A DNA stretch of 64,000 nucleotides from Tamarix chinensis (taxonomy: Eukaryota; Streptophyta; Magnoliopsida; Caryophyllales; Tamaricaceae): assembly GCA_030549775.1 (NCBI GenBank), contig CM060174.1:15859193-15923192 (forward strand), given 5' to 3'. The notes under the pieces were generated by a model. The model was not told the DNA's origin. It worked only from the letters and a program-made list of their open reading frames with translations, and ran no database searches. Below, piece after piece: positions 36,576 through 47,649 of this stretch; position 1 is the first letter of the stretch; the number at the start of each line of letters is the position of its first letter. The position numbers and the translations under genes were made by a program.

Positions 36576-38764
36576 CGTACTTGCATGGATAGATAAAATT
36601 ATGGTGTGAAATGGATACTATTCAGAGATTAAATAATCAGTTTATCCGGACTATAGCTTGGCCTTTATTTATCTGAGAGATTATATGCTGTCATGTTTTC
36701 GTGATTGCTTATGTACTCTTATATGTTGGCCTTAGTGCATTGTTACCTTGCTCAGTACATAGCGTATTGACCACCCGTTTCATGGGTGCTGCTCATTCCC
36801 ACGAGCAGAAGATCCATCTGAGTTTGTATAGGTAGAAGATGACATCTTTGATGCCTACAACACTTACGAGGCATCGGGCAGGGTTGAGGGTTGAGCCTAG
36901 ACTTGGCTTGGAGATCGAGAGCCATCGGCCGGAATCTATCTTTCCTTTGATATTACCATGTATCGTTATTATTCTAGTTATGTCATGTCGTACGATATTT
37001 TATGTTTTTGGAAAAACTTTACTACTTACTCTTTGGGTTGTAATTCTTAAGTCGCACTCTTATTTTTGTATGACTATGAGGGAGTCCTCTCATGGATTCT
37101 CATTATTTTATTAATGACTTGTGTTCGATGTTAATCATGTTTAGCCTTAGCACTTAGTAATGGACAGTAGGAGTGAACCGGTCTAGTACTAAGTGTGGTA
37201 GTAATATCCCCAAAACTTACAGTTTTGTTGTTTCACTTCTGTTTCACTTTTTTATTAAAACAAAATTTTTCAGTAATAAATTTTGGGTGTATTACAACTT
37301 ATCCCACCTAGCCATAAAATTTAGCACACAATCCCCAAATAAAATGTTTAACATCATAGTTAAGAGGTACATCCCAACTCCCCCATTTTCTACATGTGAT
37401 AATGACCAACCCCTACGGTTTTGTATTACTAAAACCTTAGCTCTTAGTAATACCCCATCCCTAAGAATCCAAGGACTCTCCCATTTGTGCCCAGCTACCC
37501 AACAATTTCATCATCCCCTCATACCCATTGTTAGCAATCATCGATCACTTAGCCACTCTTAGACATAACCCGTATTAGCTTTGACTCACTTCATGCATCG
37601 TTAACCCTCTCCATGTAATATTTTCCCTCATTTACTTTCATATTTACCAAAGTTATTTAGCACCTTCCAAATGTTATTTAGCAACCTTTCACCCTAAGGT
37701 TTCCCTATATGCATATTTTTCACAATGTTAACCAAAATGTTTCTACGTCTTAAAGCCATACCTAAGTCTCATGGCCTCAATACAATAGCTTCTCAACATT
37801 TCAAAACATGTAGTACTATATAATAGAATTACACATCAACACATGAACCAACACAATCATGTCCGCGTATATTCTTTCCTTTAGTCCTTGCAAGTCAAGC
37901 TACAAATATTTCCCTAGACTATTTAATATTTCATGAAGGTATTCACTTAGCACATAATAAAGTCACATTTTAACAAAAAAAAAGTTCCTAGCTATGATTA
38001 TATCCTTATTGAAACATCTTCGGTTGTTAAGCAAGAATAACCTATACCTCCTCTCCTATTGTCACAGGAACAATACCTAAAAATGGAAATATCCAGACTT
38101 AGGCTATCTTATCCTTTTTCTTCCTTTTTTTTATCTTTAAATAAAATAATAACAATAACAATAATAAATAAAATAAAATAGGAATCAAAAGGGTGGAAAG
38201 GAAGTGGTGGTGACTAGAATGGAGAAGTGGAGTGATGGTGATCACGGTAGTGGCGATGCAAGGGTGGAGTTGGTTTTTTTGTGAAAATTAGTGGGGGCTA
38301 GCTGCTTGGGGGCTGAGAGTGGTGTTGGCACTAGGTAGGCTAGTAAGAGAGAGGCGGGTTGGGGTAGCCAGGCTTGCGATCGATGGTGGTGCACCCTAGA
38401 GGTGGGAGGAGAATGGAGGGAAGAAGGAGGTGGATTAGGTTGGCTACATAGGTTAGGCACATGTGTAGGGTGGTTAAGGTGTGGCGGTGGCGTGGGGGTG
38501 AGGTGTTCATCGGTGGTAATAGTGGTGTAAGGTGGCATAAGGGTGGCGTAGCCTGCACTTTGTAAGGTTGGGGAGGAAAAGGAAGGGGAGAAGGAGAGGA
38601 AATGGGGGGCTTAGCAGATGTAAGGTGCTATAGGAAAGAAAGATGGGAGGGTCTGGTGGGTGGTGTGGCTTGGTTGGGACAATGACGATGGCTATAGGTT
38701 GGAATAAAGGGTTCAAGTGTAAGCTAAATAAAGGAGAATAGAGGGGTGGGCATCGTTTAGGGGG

Positions 38765-38772
38765 TATTTATA
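38765..38772 (-). promoter_or_regulatory. TATA box of element 2 3' LTR
   Basis: Minus-strand CCTATAAATACCCC, the same context as solo LTR 5 (CCTATAAATACCCC), preceded on the minus strand by a C-rich U3 block. Confidence 0.7.
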
Positions 38773-39496
38773 GGCTGGAGAGGGGGGATGAGGATAAAGG
38801 GGAAGATGATAAGGTGGCTAGTAATAGGGCAACACAACGGTGGTAGGGAAGGGACAATGCAGGGGGTGTAAGAGTAGGGGGTCATGCAGGGGAATTGGGT
38901 AGGGGATTGTGCAACAGGGGGTGGACCATGCAATCACATGCCAATGTGCATGTGCTATGTGGACGAGAAGGGATAGGTGGAGGGGGAGTTTGGTTGGGTT
39001 GTAGGTTTGTAGGGGCAAAAATGAAAGGTGGAGGAGGGAGATCATGTGAGGTGTAAGTGGGAGGTAGGAGATAGGGAGAAAAAAGGAAAAGAGGAAAGAA
39101 GGGAGGGAGAATAAAGGAAAATAAGGAAAAAAGAAAGGGGACTTGGGTCACCGCTCAAGGGAAAGAAAAGGAATAGGGAGGAGGAGATTAAGCTAGCTAG
39201 GTGGGAAAAGGGAAGAAAGGAAGAGAGGGGGAGTGTGGGCCAGCTATGGTGTAAGACTAGGCAAGAAGGAAGGGGAACATGAAAAAGGAAGGAAGAAAAG
39301 GAAAAAGGAGAAAAATACAAAAGAGGAAAGAAAAAGGAGAAATAAAAAAGGAATTTATTTGATAATTATACAAATAATTAAAATTATTATAATTTATCTA
39401 TAATTTATTTTAGGCTATATAACTAAATTAATATCGTAGAACTAGGCTAGATAATAAATTTTAAATCTCATATTATTATTAATATTGCTATTATTA

Positions 39497-39511
39497 CTGT
39501 TGTTGTTGTTG

Positions 39512-39550
<39 letters not shown>
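39497..39550. repeat. (GTT)n(ATT)n microsatellite
   Basis: Five GTT followed by ten or more ATT units, near the 5' end of the element 2 3' LTR. Its strand and place differ from the runs in solo LTRs 5 and 6. Confidence 0.9.
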
Positions 39551-39556
<6 letters not shown>

Positions 39557-39619
39557 CATATATTTTATTTTATTTATTATTTTATTATTTATTTATATAA
39601 AAAATTTTGGTGTATTACA

Positions 39620-39632
39620 TCACTACCCCCTT
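39620..39632 (-). other. Polypurine tract of element 2
   Basis: Minus-strand AAGGGGGTAGTGA directly before the LTR terminus TGTAATACACC. It is the primer site for plus-strand DNA synthesis and confirms this LTR as the 3' LTR of a minus-strand element. Confidence 0.8.
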
Positions 39633-39779
39633 AAAAAAAAGACCTTGTCCCTGACATCACAATCTAAGGTTCAGTAATAGGAATAAGTGAATGGGGAGCA
39701 AGGTGGTTTTGGTGGTCACCCCTAGCTATGAGGACATATGGTACTAGCTACTACTACCTCAAAAGAAAAAGGGTTTCTT

Positions 39780-40550
39780 GAAATTTAACTTACTTGAAGT
39801 GAAGAGTTCAGGGTATAACTCACACGCATTCTTTTCAGATTCCCAGGTGCCTTCTTCCATGTTGTGGTTGCTCCAGGGAATCTTTAAGAGCAGAACTAAA
39901 TTTGTTTGGGTCTATCAGAGCTTGGTATCGAGGATTCGCATTAGCCTCTCTTTTTAGGTTAGAGAGTAATCAAGCTCAAACCCATCAGGTTGGGACATGT
40001 GGGAAGGATCTGAAATGTATTTCCACAACTATGAGAAATAGAAAACGTTGTGGAAATGTGCTAACTTTGGTGGGAGTGCCAACCGATAAGCAACCTCACC
40101 AATTTTGTCCAGAATCTTATAAGGACCAATATACCTTGAGCTCAGTTTGCCCCTCCTGCTAAACCTCTACACTCTCTGGGTGGTGGAGACTCTTAGTAGT
40201 ACCTTGTTTGTGGGATCAAAGTTTCCATCATGGTGTCTCCAATCCGTGTAACTCTTTTATTAAATCTAAGTAGATTTTATCCTGTCTTGGATCAGTCAAA
40301 CTTATCCGATCATCTCCCTAGTCAACTCAGGGCCCAAAAACATGGTCTCATTGATATCACTCTTACACAAGGGTGTCTATCATTTTCTTCCAGGGTGCTA
40401 TCTCTATGCTGGCATGGTAGCTATTGTTGTATGAAAATTCCACTAAATGTAGATGATTCTCTCAACAGCCTTAAAAATCCATAATGCAAGCTCACAACAT
40501 GTCTTTGAGTGTTTGAATGGTACTCTTGGACTATCCGTCCGTGGTTGGAT
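39780..40550 (-). pseudogene. Element 2 integrase C-terminus with chromodomain
   Basis: In minus frames: STIQTLKDML (near 40520) and VEFSYNNSYHASIEIAP (near 40430-40380), both integrase core. Then GKLSSRYIGPYKILDKIGEV (near 40150-40090), the GPY/F module, and PWSNHNMEEGTWESEK followed by YPELF (near 39880-39820), a chromodomain end. Chromodomains target integration to modified chromatin. Stops interrupt the frame. The gene continues upstream at 45494, beyond solo LTR 6. Confidence 0.85.
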
Positions 40551-41005
40551 TGTAACACCCCAAAATTCACTACTTTTTTTTTAGCGGAAGTGATTACAAT
40601 AGAAATACTTAAAACCTGTGAATTATGGGGATGTTACCGCCACACTTAGTACCGAACCGGTTCTCTCCAACCGTTCCAGTACCAAGTGCTAAGGCTAAAG
40701 AAAAGAAATAATCAATTATAAATCAATACAATCCAACTTTCAAATAAGCATTAAACGGTTGTAAAACAAAAATCAGAGTACGCATAAGGAATTATTATTC
40801 AACTTAAAAAGAGAAATAGTTACAACCGATAAAATATTAATAAAAGGAAATAGAATCACATAAAACTAAAATATGGCCACAACTCTCTCGAACTTGAGCC
40901 AACCATAAACTCAACACACAGCCCCGACTGATGTCTCGCCCACCTACACAAAGTCAGAAGGGCATACTAGTCGTGGGAATGAGCAGCACCCATGAAACGG
41001 GTGAT

Positions 41006-41022
41006 CAGTACGCTACGTACTG
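41006..41022. other. CAGTAC-N5-GTACTG dyad in LTR 6
   Basis: Perfect six-base inverted repeat around GCTAC. In solo LTR 5 (36753-36769) and LTR 3b (25074-25090) the right arm has decayed (GTATTG, ATACTA). The family 1 dyads have a 7-bp centre instead. Confidence 0.85.
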
Positions 41023-41228
41023 AGTAAGGTAACCGAGCACTAAGGCCAACACATAAGCACATAAACCATGCATAAGAATAAAAGAGCATAATCATGTTAA
41101 CATAAATGCATATGACCATCCACGTAAAAGTACGTACAAAGGCCCATGAATAATCTGGATTAATGACTTAATTAATCACTTATCTGAAGTCGATTCACAC
41201 CATGCGTTTATCAAGTCCATACGAGTAC

Positions 41229-41475
41229 GGGAACCCCACTATTTTAGCCGGTGGATCGGTCGCGAGGGTAATATACACTGCCACTATTATATGTCGGTGG
41301 ATCGGTCTGGCCCCTTTCTCGTACGGTGTTCCGCTGTAAGTAATTAGTGTCTTTCCCATGTCTTAGCAACTTTAGGGTTTGATTTTGTTGAGCTCGGGAT
41401 CCCCCACTATTATTGTCGGTGGATCGGTCGCGAGGGTACATGCCCTGCCACTATTATAGCCGGTGGATCGGTCTG
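41229..41475 (-). repeat. CCACCGGC-ATAATAGTGG cassettes in LTR 6
   Basis: Four units: CCACTATTNTNGYCGGTGGATCGGTC in plus orientation, in two pairs split by a CTGTAAGTAATTAGTGTCTT segment. Half the copy number of LTR B. Confidence 0.9.
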
Positions 41476-41639
41476 GGCCTAACTAAACATCTTCCACTTT
41501 ACGTGATTAATGTCTTAAGTATCTTATTCAAAAGCTTTTACCTTGGCCATGCATGAACCATCACACATCACAAATCATAAATTCCAACATCATAATTACA
41601 CTTTAATCACCAAAAACACATGATACAACAAAAACCTTA

Positions 41640-42280
41640 AGCAGTCACCATAGACCCCAATTAACCACAACAAACCATAGTTAACCACTCCAAACTCTAT
41701 TTAACCATAAAAACCATAATTAGCCACTCCACGCCTTAGTTAATCATAACAAACCACAATTATCCACTCCAACCCTAGTTAATCACAATAACCTGGAGTT
41801 CATTACTCCAAACCCTAATTCAGTCTCTTCCGTACCCTCATAATGCTCCACGTACTATTTTCCGTCCAAAATAGTTCAACACCCAAATAACAATTACATT
41901 ACCTTCCTTACATCCCAAATTAACTTTCCACACGTAAATTTCATACCCATGCAGACATTAATCTCCCCATGCAAACCCTAATACCACCATACAACCATCA
42001 ATGCCATCATGTAAACCCTAATACCACCATACAACCATCAATGCATAAATACCACCATACAAACCATGATTCCGTCATACAAAACCCTAAATTCAATCCA
42101 CACAAAACCAAATATTCACCCATACCAAACCTAAATTCAAACCATATAAAACCCAAAGATTTGTCCATACTAAACCCTAAATTCAATCCATACCAACCAA
42201 ATATTCATCCTTACCAAACCCTAGATTCAAATCACATAAAACCGAAGATTCATCCTTACCTTACCATTGATTAGATTCTC
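41640..42280. repeat. AACCCTAATT / AACC-CATAA minisatellites
   Basis: Two simple families in series. At 41640-41820 the units are like CCACTCCAAACCCTAGTTAACCATAA. At 41960-42260 the units are like CATACCAAACCCTAAATTCAATCCA, near 35-40 bp. The CCCTAA content is coincidental and not a telomere array. Confidence 0.75.
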
Positions 42281-42840
42281 CCATTCATAACCACAAATTA
42301 GATTTTCCCATACAAGACCATAAGTTAGATTCTCCCACATAAAATCATAAATTATAATCTCCCAAGAAAAACCATAAATTGGATTTCCCCAAACAAATCA
42401 TAAATTAGATTCTCCCAATCAAATCATAAATTAAATTCTCCCATATAATATCATAAATTACATTCTCCCAAATAATATCATAAATTAGATTCTCCCAAAC
42501 AAACCATAAATTCGATTCGCCCATATAACATCATAAATTAGATTCTCCCAATTAAAATCATAAATTAGATTCTCCCAATTAACATCATCAATTAGATTCT
42601 CCCAAACACACCATAAATTCGATTCTCTCATATAACATTATAAATTAGATTCTCCCAATTAACATCATAAATTAGATTCTCCCAAACACACCATAAATTC
42701 GATTCTCCCATATAACATTATAAATTAGATTCTCCTAAATAAAACCATATATTATATTCTCCGCATAAAACCATAAATTATATTCTTCCACATAAAACCA
42801 TACATTAGATTATTCCTTATAAAACCATAAAATTAGGTCA
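42280..42840. repeat. Expanded ~27-bp minisatellite (TAAATTAGATTCTCCCA)
   Basis: About 20 units of 26-28 bp with the core CATAAATTAGATTCTCCCA. A partial higher-order pattern, in which units end AATTAACAT, AAACACAC and TATAACAT in turn, repeats near 42530-42730. Solo LTR 5 has only about five units (35385-35510). Confidence 0.92.
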
Positions 42841-43433
42841 AACCACTTCCCTTAGTCAACTTCTTTCCCCCACACAACCACATCAACATCCTCACATGCA
42901 TGTCTTACAGGGTCACAACACATATCGTCACATAAACATAGTACACATGCCATACAAAAACATACTTCAACTCCATGTCATACCATATACGAAATAATTA
43001 ATAATCATAAACATAGAATACATAGCATATGAAACACATAATGCATATAAGCACACAAACGGCCTTAACACCCCTTACCTCAAACGACACCGTTCTTGGA
43101 GCACGCTCCTATGCCTCCTTAGGGCTTTGACTGGTCTCACCTATTATGAGGGAAAAGCTAAAATTAGACTCCCTCCTATCAAAATACTATTAATAACTAA
43201 CTTAACATAAGACTAGGCTTTTGATAAAATATTAAAATAATAATAGCAAAAATACCAAAAATAATATCAATATTAATAATAATAAGGTTAATAAAACAGT
43301 AACAATGATAATAAGGAGGACATTACTCAAAAACAGAGTAAAATAAGGGCTTCGTCCCTTTTACTAAAATAATACTACTAATAATAATATTAGTAAATTA
43401 AATAACCAAATTTAGTAATAATAATAGTGATGA

Positions 43434-43435
<2 letters not shown>

Positions 43436-43477
<42 letters not shown>

Positions 43478-43497
43478 CAACAACAACAACAACAACA
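43436..43497. repeat. (AAT)n(AAC)n microsatellite
   Basis: About 13 AAT units followed by 7 AAC units, the complement of the ATT/GTT runs of solo LTR 5, and between the donor-like site and the TATA box as there. Confidence 0.92.
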
Positions 43498-44453
43498 TTA
43501 GTAGCAACACTAATGTTAAAATATTTGTATTAATAATAATGGAATAAGAATAATGGAAATTCGAAATAGGAAATAATAATAATAATTATACTTATAAAAT
43601 TTTAATATTAATAATAGTAAATATAGAAATAATAAGAATAATAATAATAAAATAGACTTCAGCCCTCAACATAAATAATAATAAAAACATTAATACTAAT
43701 AATAATAATAATAATGCATATTAAGAATATAAATATTAAGAATAATAATAGTAGTAGTATTTTTATGCAAATCATTGAAATAAAATAATTTAAGGGTTAT
43801 AAAAATAAGGAAAATAGCTTAGAGGGTTTAGGGTTTAACCATAGGCTGGTGGGGATAGGCGGCACCAGCGGTGGTGCACGGCAGCGGCGGCGGTGGCCGA
43901 AAAAAGAAAAGAAAGAGGGGAAAGTTGCATGCTGGGACTAAGATAGGGAGAATTAATATGGGAGCTGGGGTGTTTTGAGTTGCCCAGAAGGAGAGGGACA
44001 TAATGATGGTGGCGGCGCAGCCAAAGGTGGCGGCGCACGACGGTGATGGTGGTGGCCGAATGGAGGAGAAGGAGAAGGAGAGAGGAGGAGAGGGATAAAG
44101 AGGAAAATAAAGGTATGGGGAGATAGAGGAGGGTCTGAAGAAGATTTTAGAGGTGAATAAAGAGGCAGAAATGGCGGAAGAGGTGGCTAAGGGCGGCGCA
44201 AAAGGGTGGCGGAGGTGGAATAAAGGGTTGTTTGGGAAGGCAACTTTGCATAGCTGGTTCGGCTTATGAAGGAAGAATCGAAGGGTGAGGGAGGTTTGGT
44301 TAGCTAGATGAAGGTTCAAGGAAGAGTTTGGTGGCCAGGTATGGCGGCGAAGTTAGCTGGAGGCGGAGGAAGAGGCGTCTAAAGGAGTGGTGGCGGAAAG
44401 GAAGGATTTCTGGGTTAGGAAATCAAAACTTGAAACAAGGTAGATTGTGAGGA

Positions 44454-44461
44454 TATTTATA
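44454..44461 (-). promoter_or_regulatory. TATA box of solo LTR 6
   Basis: Minus-strand CTATAAATATCC, with the GC-rich U3 block (44470-44990) upstream in minus orientation. Confidence 0.7.
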
Positions 44462-45493
44462 GAGTTAGAGGAGAGTTTAGGGTTATTGGGTCGGTGAGGG
44501 GATAATGCAGTAGGGTTCAGGCTTACCGGAGGCGAGGGTTGTCCGGTGGCAGCAAACGGGGCAAGGGTTGCACATGGAAAGGAGAGGGAAAAATCACGCG
44601 AGAAATGGAGATTTAGTTGGGTCAAGAGGGTCGGCGATTCAGGGGGAAAAGATAGGAATAAAAATGGTCGTAACTGGCGGCGATAATCTCGGCTGGGCGA
44701 CAAAGGTTGCAGGCTGGCGTCGGGGCTGGCAGGTGCGAAGGAGGAAGAAGACGATGGGGCTGGGCTGGGTGGTTCGTAGAAGAAAGAAGAGAAAAGAAAA
44801 GAAGGAAGATCGGGTCGGTCGGCGTAAGGAGGGTGAGTTAAATGAAACACGGCGTTTAGGGTGTAAAAATGATAAAAACGCGGTGCTGAGAAGCAAGGTA
44901 GAAGGGAGTTGTTGCGCGGCACAGGCTGGGTTGCGCCGAAGGAAGGAGGGCGGGGAAAAACTGGGCCGCGGGAGGGGCAGGCCCAAACGGGAAGGAGAGG
45001 AAAAAGAAAAAGAAAGAAAAAGAAAGAAAGAAAAGGAAAAAGGAAAAAGGAAAAAATAATTAGTTTTGGTATTTAAGTTAATTAAAATATTTGGGATATT
45101 TAATAATAATAATATTTAAATAAAATAATATTTAAATCCCTTTTTAAGCTAAATTAGGATTTTTAAAAGATTTTCCATAAATTCCATTTTAATTAGCAAA
45201 ACATCCTAAATTTCTCCAATTAAATTATTTATAAAATTAATATTAATTTGAAACTATTTTATCCTTCTTATTTTAAATAAAATAATTTATTTAATTAATT
45301 TCTAAAATAAAATATTTAATTAGCTAAAATACCAAAATTTCTTCAAAATAAAATACTTGTAAATTCCTCCTTAATTTGCCATAAATAATTCCCTTTTATT
45401 TTAATAAAATTAATTTATTTAAATAATTTTTCTAATAAAATATCATTTAAATATAATTTATAAAATTATAAATTTTCGGGGCATTTCATGGAT

Positions 45494-45800
45494 GGAAGAC
45501 AATATTCATCTTCAGCTTTATTCCCATAACCTCTTGCAATTTCCCACAAAAGTGAGAGAGAAACTTAAAGTCCCTATTAGAGACAATATCTATGGGTATA
45601 CCATGCCAGCTAACCACGGACTTCATGTAAGATTTAGCTAAATGGTCCATATTTTAGGTCAACTTCATTGGTAAAAATACCGCCAAATTAGTTATTTTGG
45701 CTATAATAATCGAGATGGCATCACATTCACTACAAGTCCTAAGCATCCCACTCACAAAATTCATGGAGATTGAATCCAATTTCCATCTTGGCACATCTAG
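45494..45800 (-). pseudogene. Element 2 integrase core
   Basis: Minus frames show DVPRWKLDSISMNFVSGMLR (near 45780-45720), the segment with the first catalytic Asp (here Asn, as in MNF for MDF), and GIPIDIVSNRDFKFLSHFCG (near 45605-45545) with the second catalytic Asp, then NIVFHP at the break. Integrase inserts retroelement cDNA. Its 3' remainder lies at 39780-40550 because solo LTR 6 splits it. The first catalytic residue appears lost. Confidence 0.82.
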
Positions 45801-46019
45801 AGGCTAGACTAACCCTATAGGTCTACGATGCTCAAACTTGAGTCAGGTAGTTCTATTTATGCCACTTCAACTGATGGGAGGCATAAGTGACCTGCCTAAT
45901 GTTCCTTGGATGCGTCACTGTAGATCTCAATCCCTCAAATTCAGATGGTAGAGTTAGAATAGGTGTTGAAGTCAAGTGTCTCTTCAATTCTTGGAACACC
46001 CCTTCAAAAGTCTCATCCT

Positions 46020-46850
46020 CGTAAACCTAGTAGTCTTCTTCAGTAGGTTTGTTAGAGGCTGAGAAATCCTTGAGAATTCTTAATGAAGCATCTGTAATAC
46101 TCAGGCACACCTAAGAAGCTACAAACCTCCTGCACATTCATGGAGGCCTTCCATTCTGTGACTACCATAATCTTTTTTCGGTCCACTATGACTCCCCTGG
46201 CTATTACTATGTGTTCTAGTAAAGTCACTTTGGGAAGACATAAACCACGCTTGGATAGCATAACATACAAGCGGTGCTCTCAGAGGAGAGATAGAATAGT
46301 GTAAAGGTATTGTTCATGCTCCTCCTTTCCTTAAGAGTACACCAAAATATCATCGATTAATACTACTACAAACTGGTTGAGGAACGGCCTAAAGATTCTT
46401 GTCACCAAGTCCATGAAGACAATAGGTGCATTAGTGAGCCCAAAAGGTATCGCTATGAACTCATGATTTCCATACTGCATCCGAAATTCCATATTCAAGA
46501 TGTCTCCATCCACAATGTGTAACTGGTGCTATCTTCATCTCAAGTTGATCTTTTAGAGCATAGTAGCACCCCGTAGCTTATCAAAATTTTCATCGATTCT
46601 TATAAGTGGATACCTATTGTTAACTATTAATAGATTCAAACCTCGGTAGTCAATGAAGAGATAGAGACTCCCATCCTTCTTATTTACAAATAGGATGGGT
46701 GGTCCCTACGGACATACACTCGGCTAGATGAATCTGTGGTTCAACAACTCCTCTAGTTGAGTCTTTAGCTCCCTCAAATCAGGTGGTGCCATCCTATAAG
46801 GAGATTTTGACACATGTTTAGCCACTATCACTAGATCGATGGTAAATTAG
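46020..46850 (-). pseudogene. Element 2 reverse transcriptase remnant
   Basis: Minus open stretches at 46331-46513 and 46052-46270 carry [20 protein letters not shown] and [12 protein letters not shown], the catalytic motif with both aspartates kept, then SFLGVPEYYRCFIKNSQGF. An earlier segment near 46680 shows weak RT fingers motifs. Several frameshifts and stops. Integrase follows almost directly; I find no RNase H between. Confidence 0.87.
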
Positions 46851-47089
46851 ATCTAGCACATTGACACAAGTTCCAAACCCCTCCTAAACCACATCAAGGA
46901 AATCCTGAACCCTAATCGACATAACTTAGGCTATAAGATCCTTGTTCAACTCTTAGACACTATACAGATACATTGGGCACCTCTTTCGTATTAATGCGTG
47001 TAGTGCATTTGTAGACACCACCTTGGTGGTGGGCTTGGGCTTGCATTTGCTATATGAAACCCTAGTACCCCTTGAGCCTCACAACACTA

Positions 47090-47345
47090 GCATTCATGTG
47101 CACAATCTATCACTACATGGTATCTCCCAAGCATATCCATCCATAGTATGACATCAAATTCCTATAGATCTATTTTGACCAAGTCCACTCGGAAATCTAC
47201 CCCTTCTATCACTAAGGTCACCTCTGAGTAGTGCCTAGTTCAATCTATCCTAACTTTCAAGGGTAACATCACATATATCATTACTCTAGCAAATGGTTAA
47301 AGGTAAGCCCTATCAACAAATGTATTAGACACAAATGATAAAGAG
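47090..47345 (-). pseudogene. Element 2 protease remnant
   Basis: Minus frame reads FDVILWMDMLGRYHVVIDC (47158-47101), the conserved C-terminal half of chromovirus protease. Upstream NTFVDRAYL (near 47320) comes from the region following the active site. The catalytic D-(S/T)-G itself is not visible. Dead. Confidence 0.7.
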
Positions 47346-47649
47346 ACACCCCAAATAGAATTGTATATGCATTAGTAGAGAAAGAATGGTAGACATACCC
47401 ATCACCACATCCAACTATCTATCAGCCTCTACCTAGCTAATGAAATTTAGGTACCTGCTTAACTGATCTCCCTGATAACTCCCTCGGTATCCTCCGGTAC
47501 TATAAGCCTGACCACCTCTCCAAGAATAAGGAAGAGACCCCTATGGTGTCTCCTTAACCTCTTGATTTTATAGACCGGCTGGGGTAGATGCCCTATGCGG
47601 AAACTACTAAGGTGGTGCCTAGTAGGTATGTTGTTGGTAAGCCTACAAC

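Larger units (their letters stand above)
34978..36831 (+). other. Candidate leader intron in LTR 5
   Basis: A donor-like TTTTAG|GTAAAGG at 34978 and an acceptor-like TTTGTATAG|GTAG ending at 36831. It encloses the minisatellite, the cassettes and the dyad, in the same order as in LTR B. Both sites deviate slightly from consensus. Use is inferred only. Confidence 0.25.
32465..37296 (+). mobile_element. Solo LTR 5 (family 3)
   Basis: A 4,832-bp solo LTR, TGAAATAGTC to GGGTGTATTACA. A perfect ACTTA target duplication lies at 32460-32464 and 37297-37301. It aligns, in opposite orientation, with solo LTR 6. Order inside: AT-rich start, CT-rich then GC-rich U3 block (32750-33290), TATA box 33301, triplet microsatellites (33800-34450), donor-like site 34978, GGGAGAATCTAGG repeats, cassettes 36230-36575, dyad 36753, acceptor-like TATAG ending 36831. 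No internal region. Confidence 0.94.
37302..39619 (-). mobile_element. Element 2 3' LTR, proximal piece
   Basis: Continues after solo LTR 5 to the LTR 5' terminus. In minus orientation the LTR starts TGTAATACACC at 39619, next to the polypurine tract. It contains a minus-strand TATA box at 38772-38765 and a GC-rich U3 block (about 38800-39340). Open frames rich in Pro/Ser/Leu on the minus strand here derive from the C-rich strand and are not genes. Total LTR length without solo LTR 5 is about 3.8 kb. Confidence 0.83.
40944..43078 (-). other. Candidate leader intron in LTR 6
   Basis: Minus strand: donor-like TTTGAG|GTAAGGGG at 43078 and acceptor-like CTTTGTGTAG|GTGGG ending at 40944. The interval of about 2.1 kb holds the expanded minisatellite, the cassettes and the dyad. 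Same order as in LTR B and LTR 5. Use is inferred only. Confidence 0.3.
40551..45488 (-). mobile_element. Solo LTR 6 (family 3, inverted)
   Basis: A 4,938-bp minus-strand solo LTR. In plus orientation it runs from TGTAACACCCC to GGGGCATTTCA. The target duplication TGGAT is perfect at 40546-40550 and 45489-45493. It interrupts element 2 integrase just before the TDG motif. It aligns with solo LTR 5 and keeps many CpG sites. It includes a GC-rich U3 block (43840-44990), TATA at 44461-44454, triplet repeats, an expanded minisatellite, cassettes and a dyad. No internal region. Confidence 0.94.

Noticed and set aside
36839..37114. 91-codon frame near the end of LTR 5
   Set aside because: Lies in the U5 part of a solo LTR and has no homologue in frame in LTR 6.
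38242..39320. Series of Pro/Leu/Ser-rich minus-strand frames
   Set aside because: Pyrimidine-rich strand of the element 2 LTR U3 block. No start context, domain or conservation evident.
41960..42260. Telomere-like CCCTAA words
   Set aside because: CCCTAAA occurs only as part of longer 35-40-bp units, never as a heptamer array.
43828..45059. Frames of 163-189 codons in solo LTR 6
   Set aside because: Both strands are open in the GC- and purine-rich U3 block; products are low-complexity Lys/Arg/Gly or Pro/Ser/Leu.
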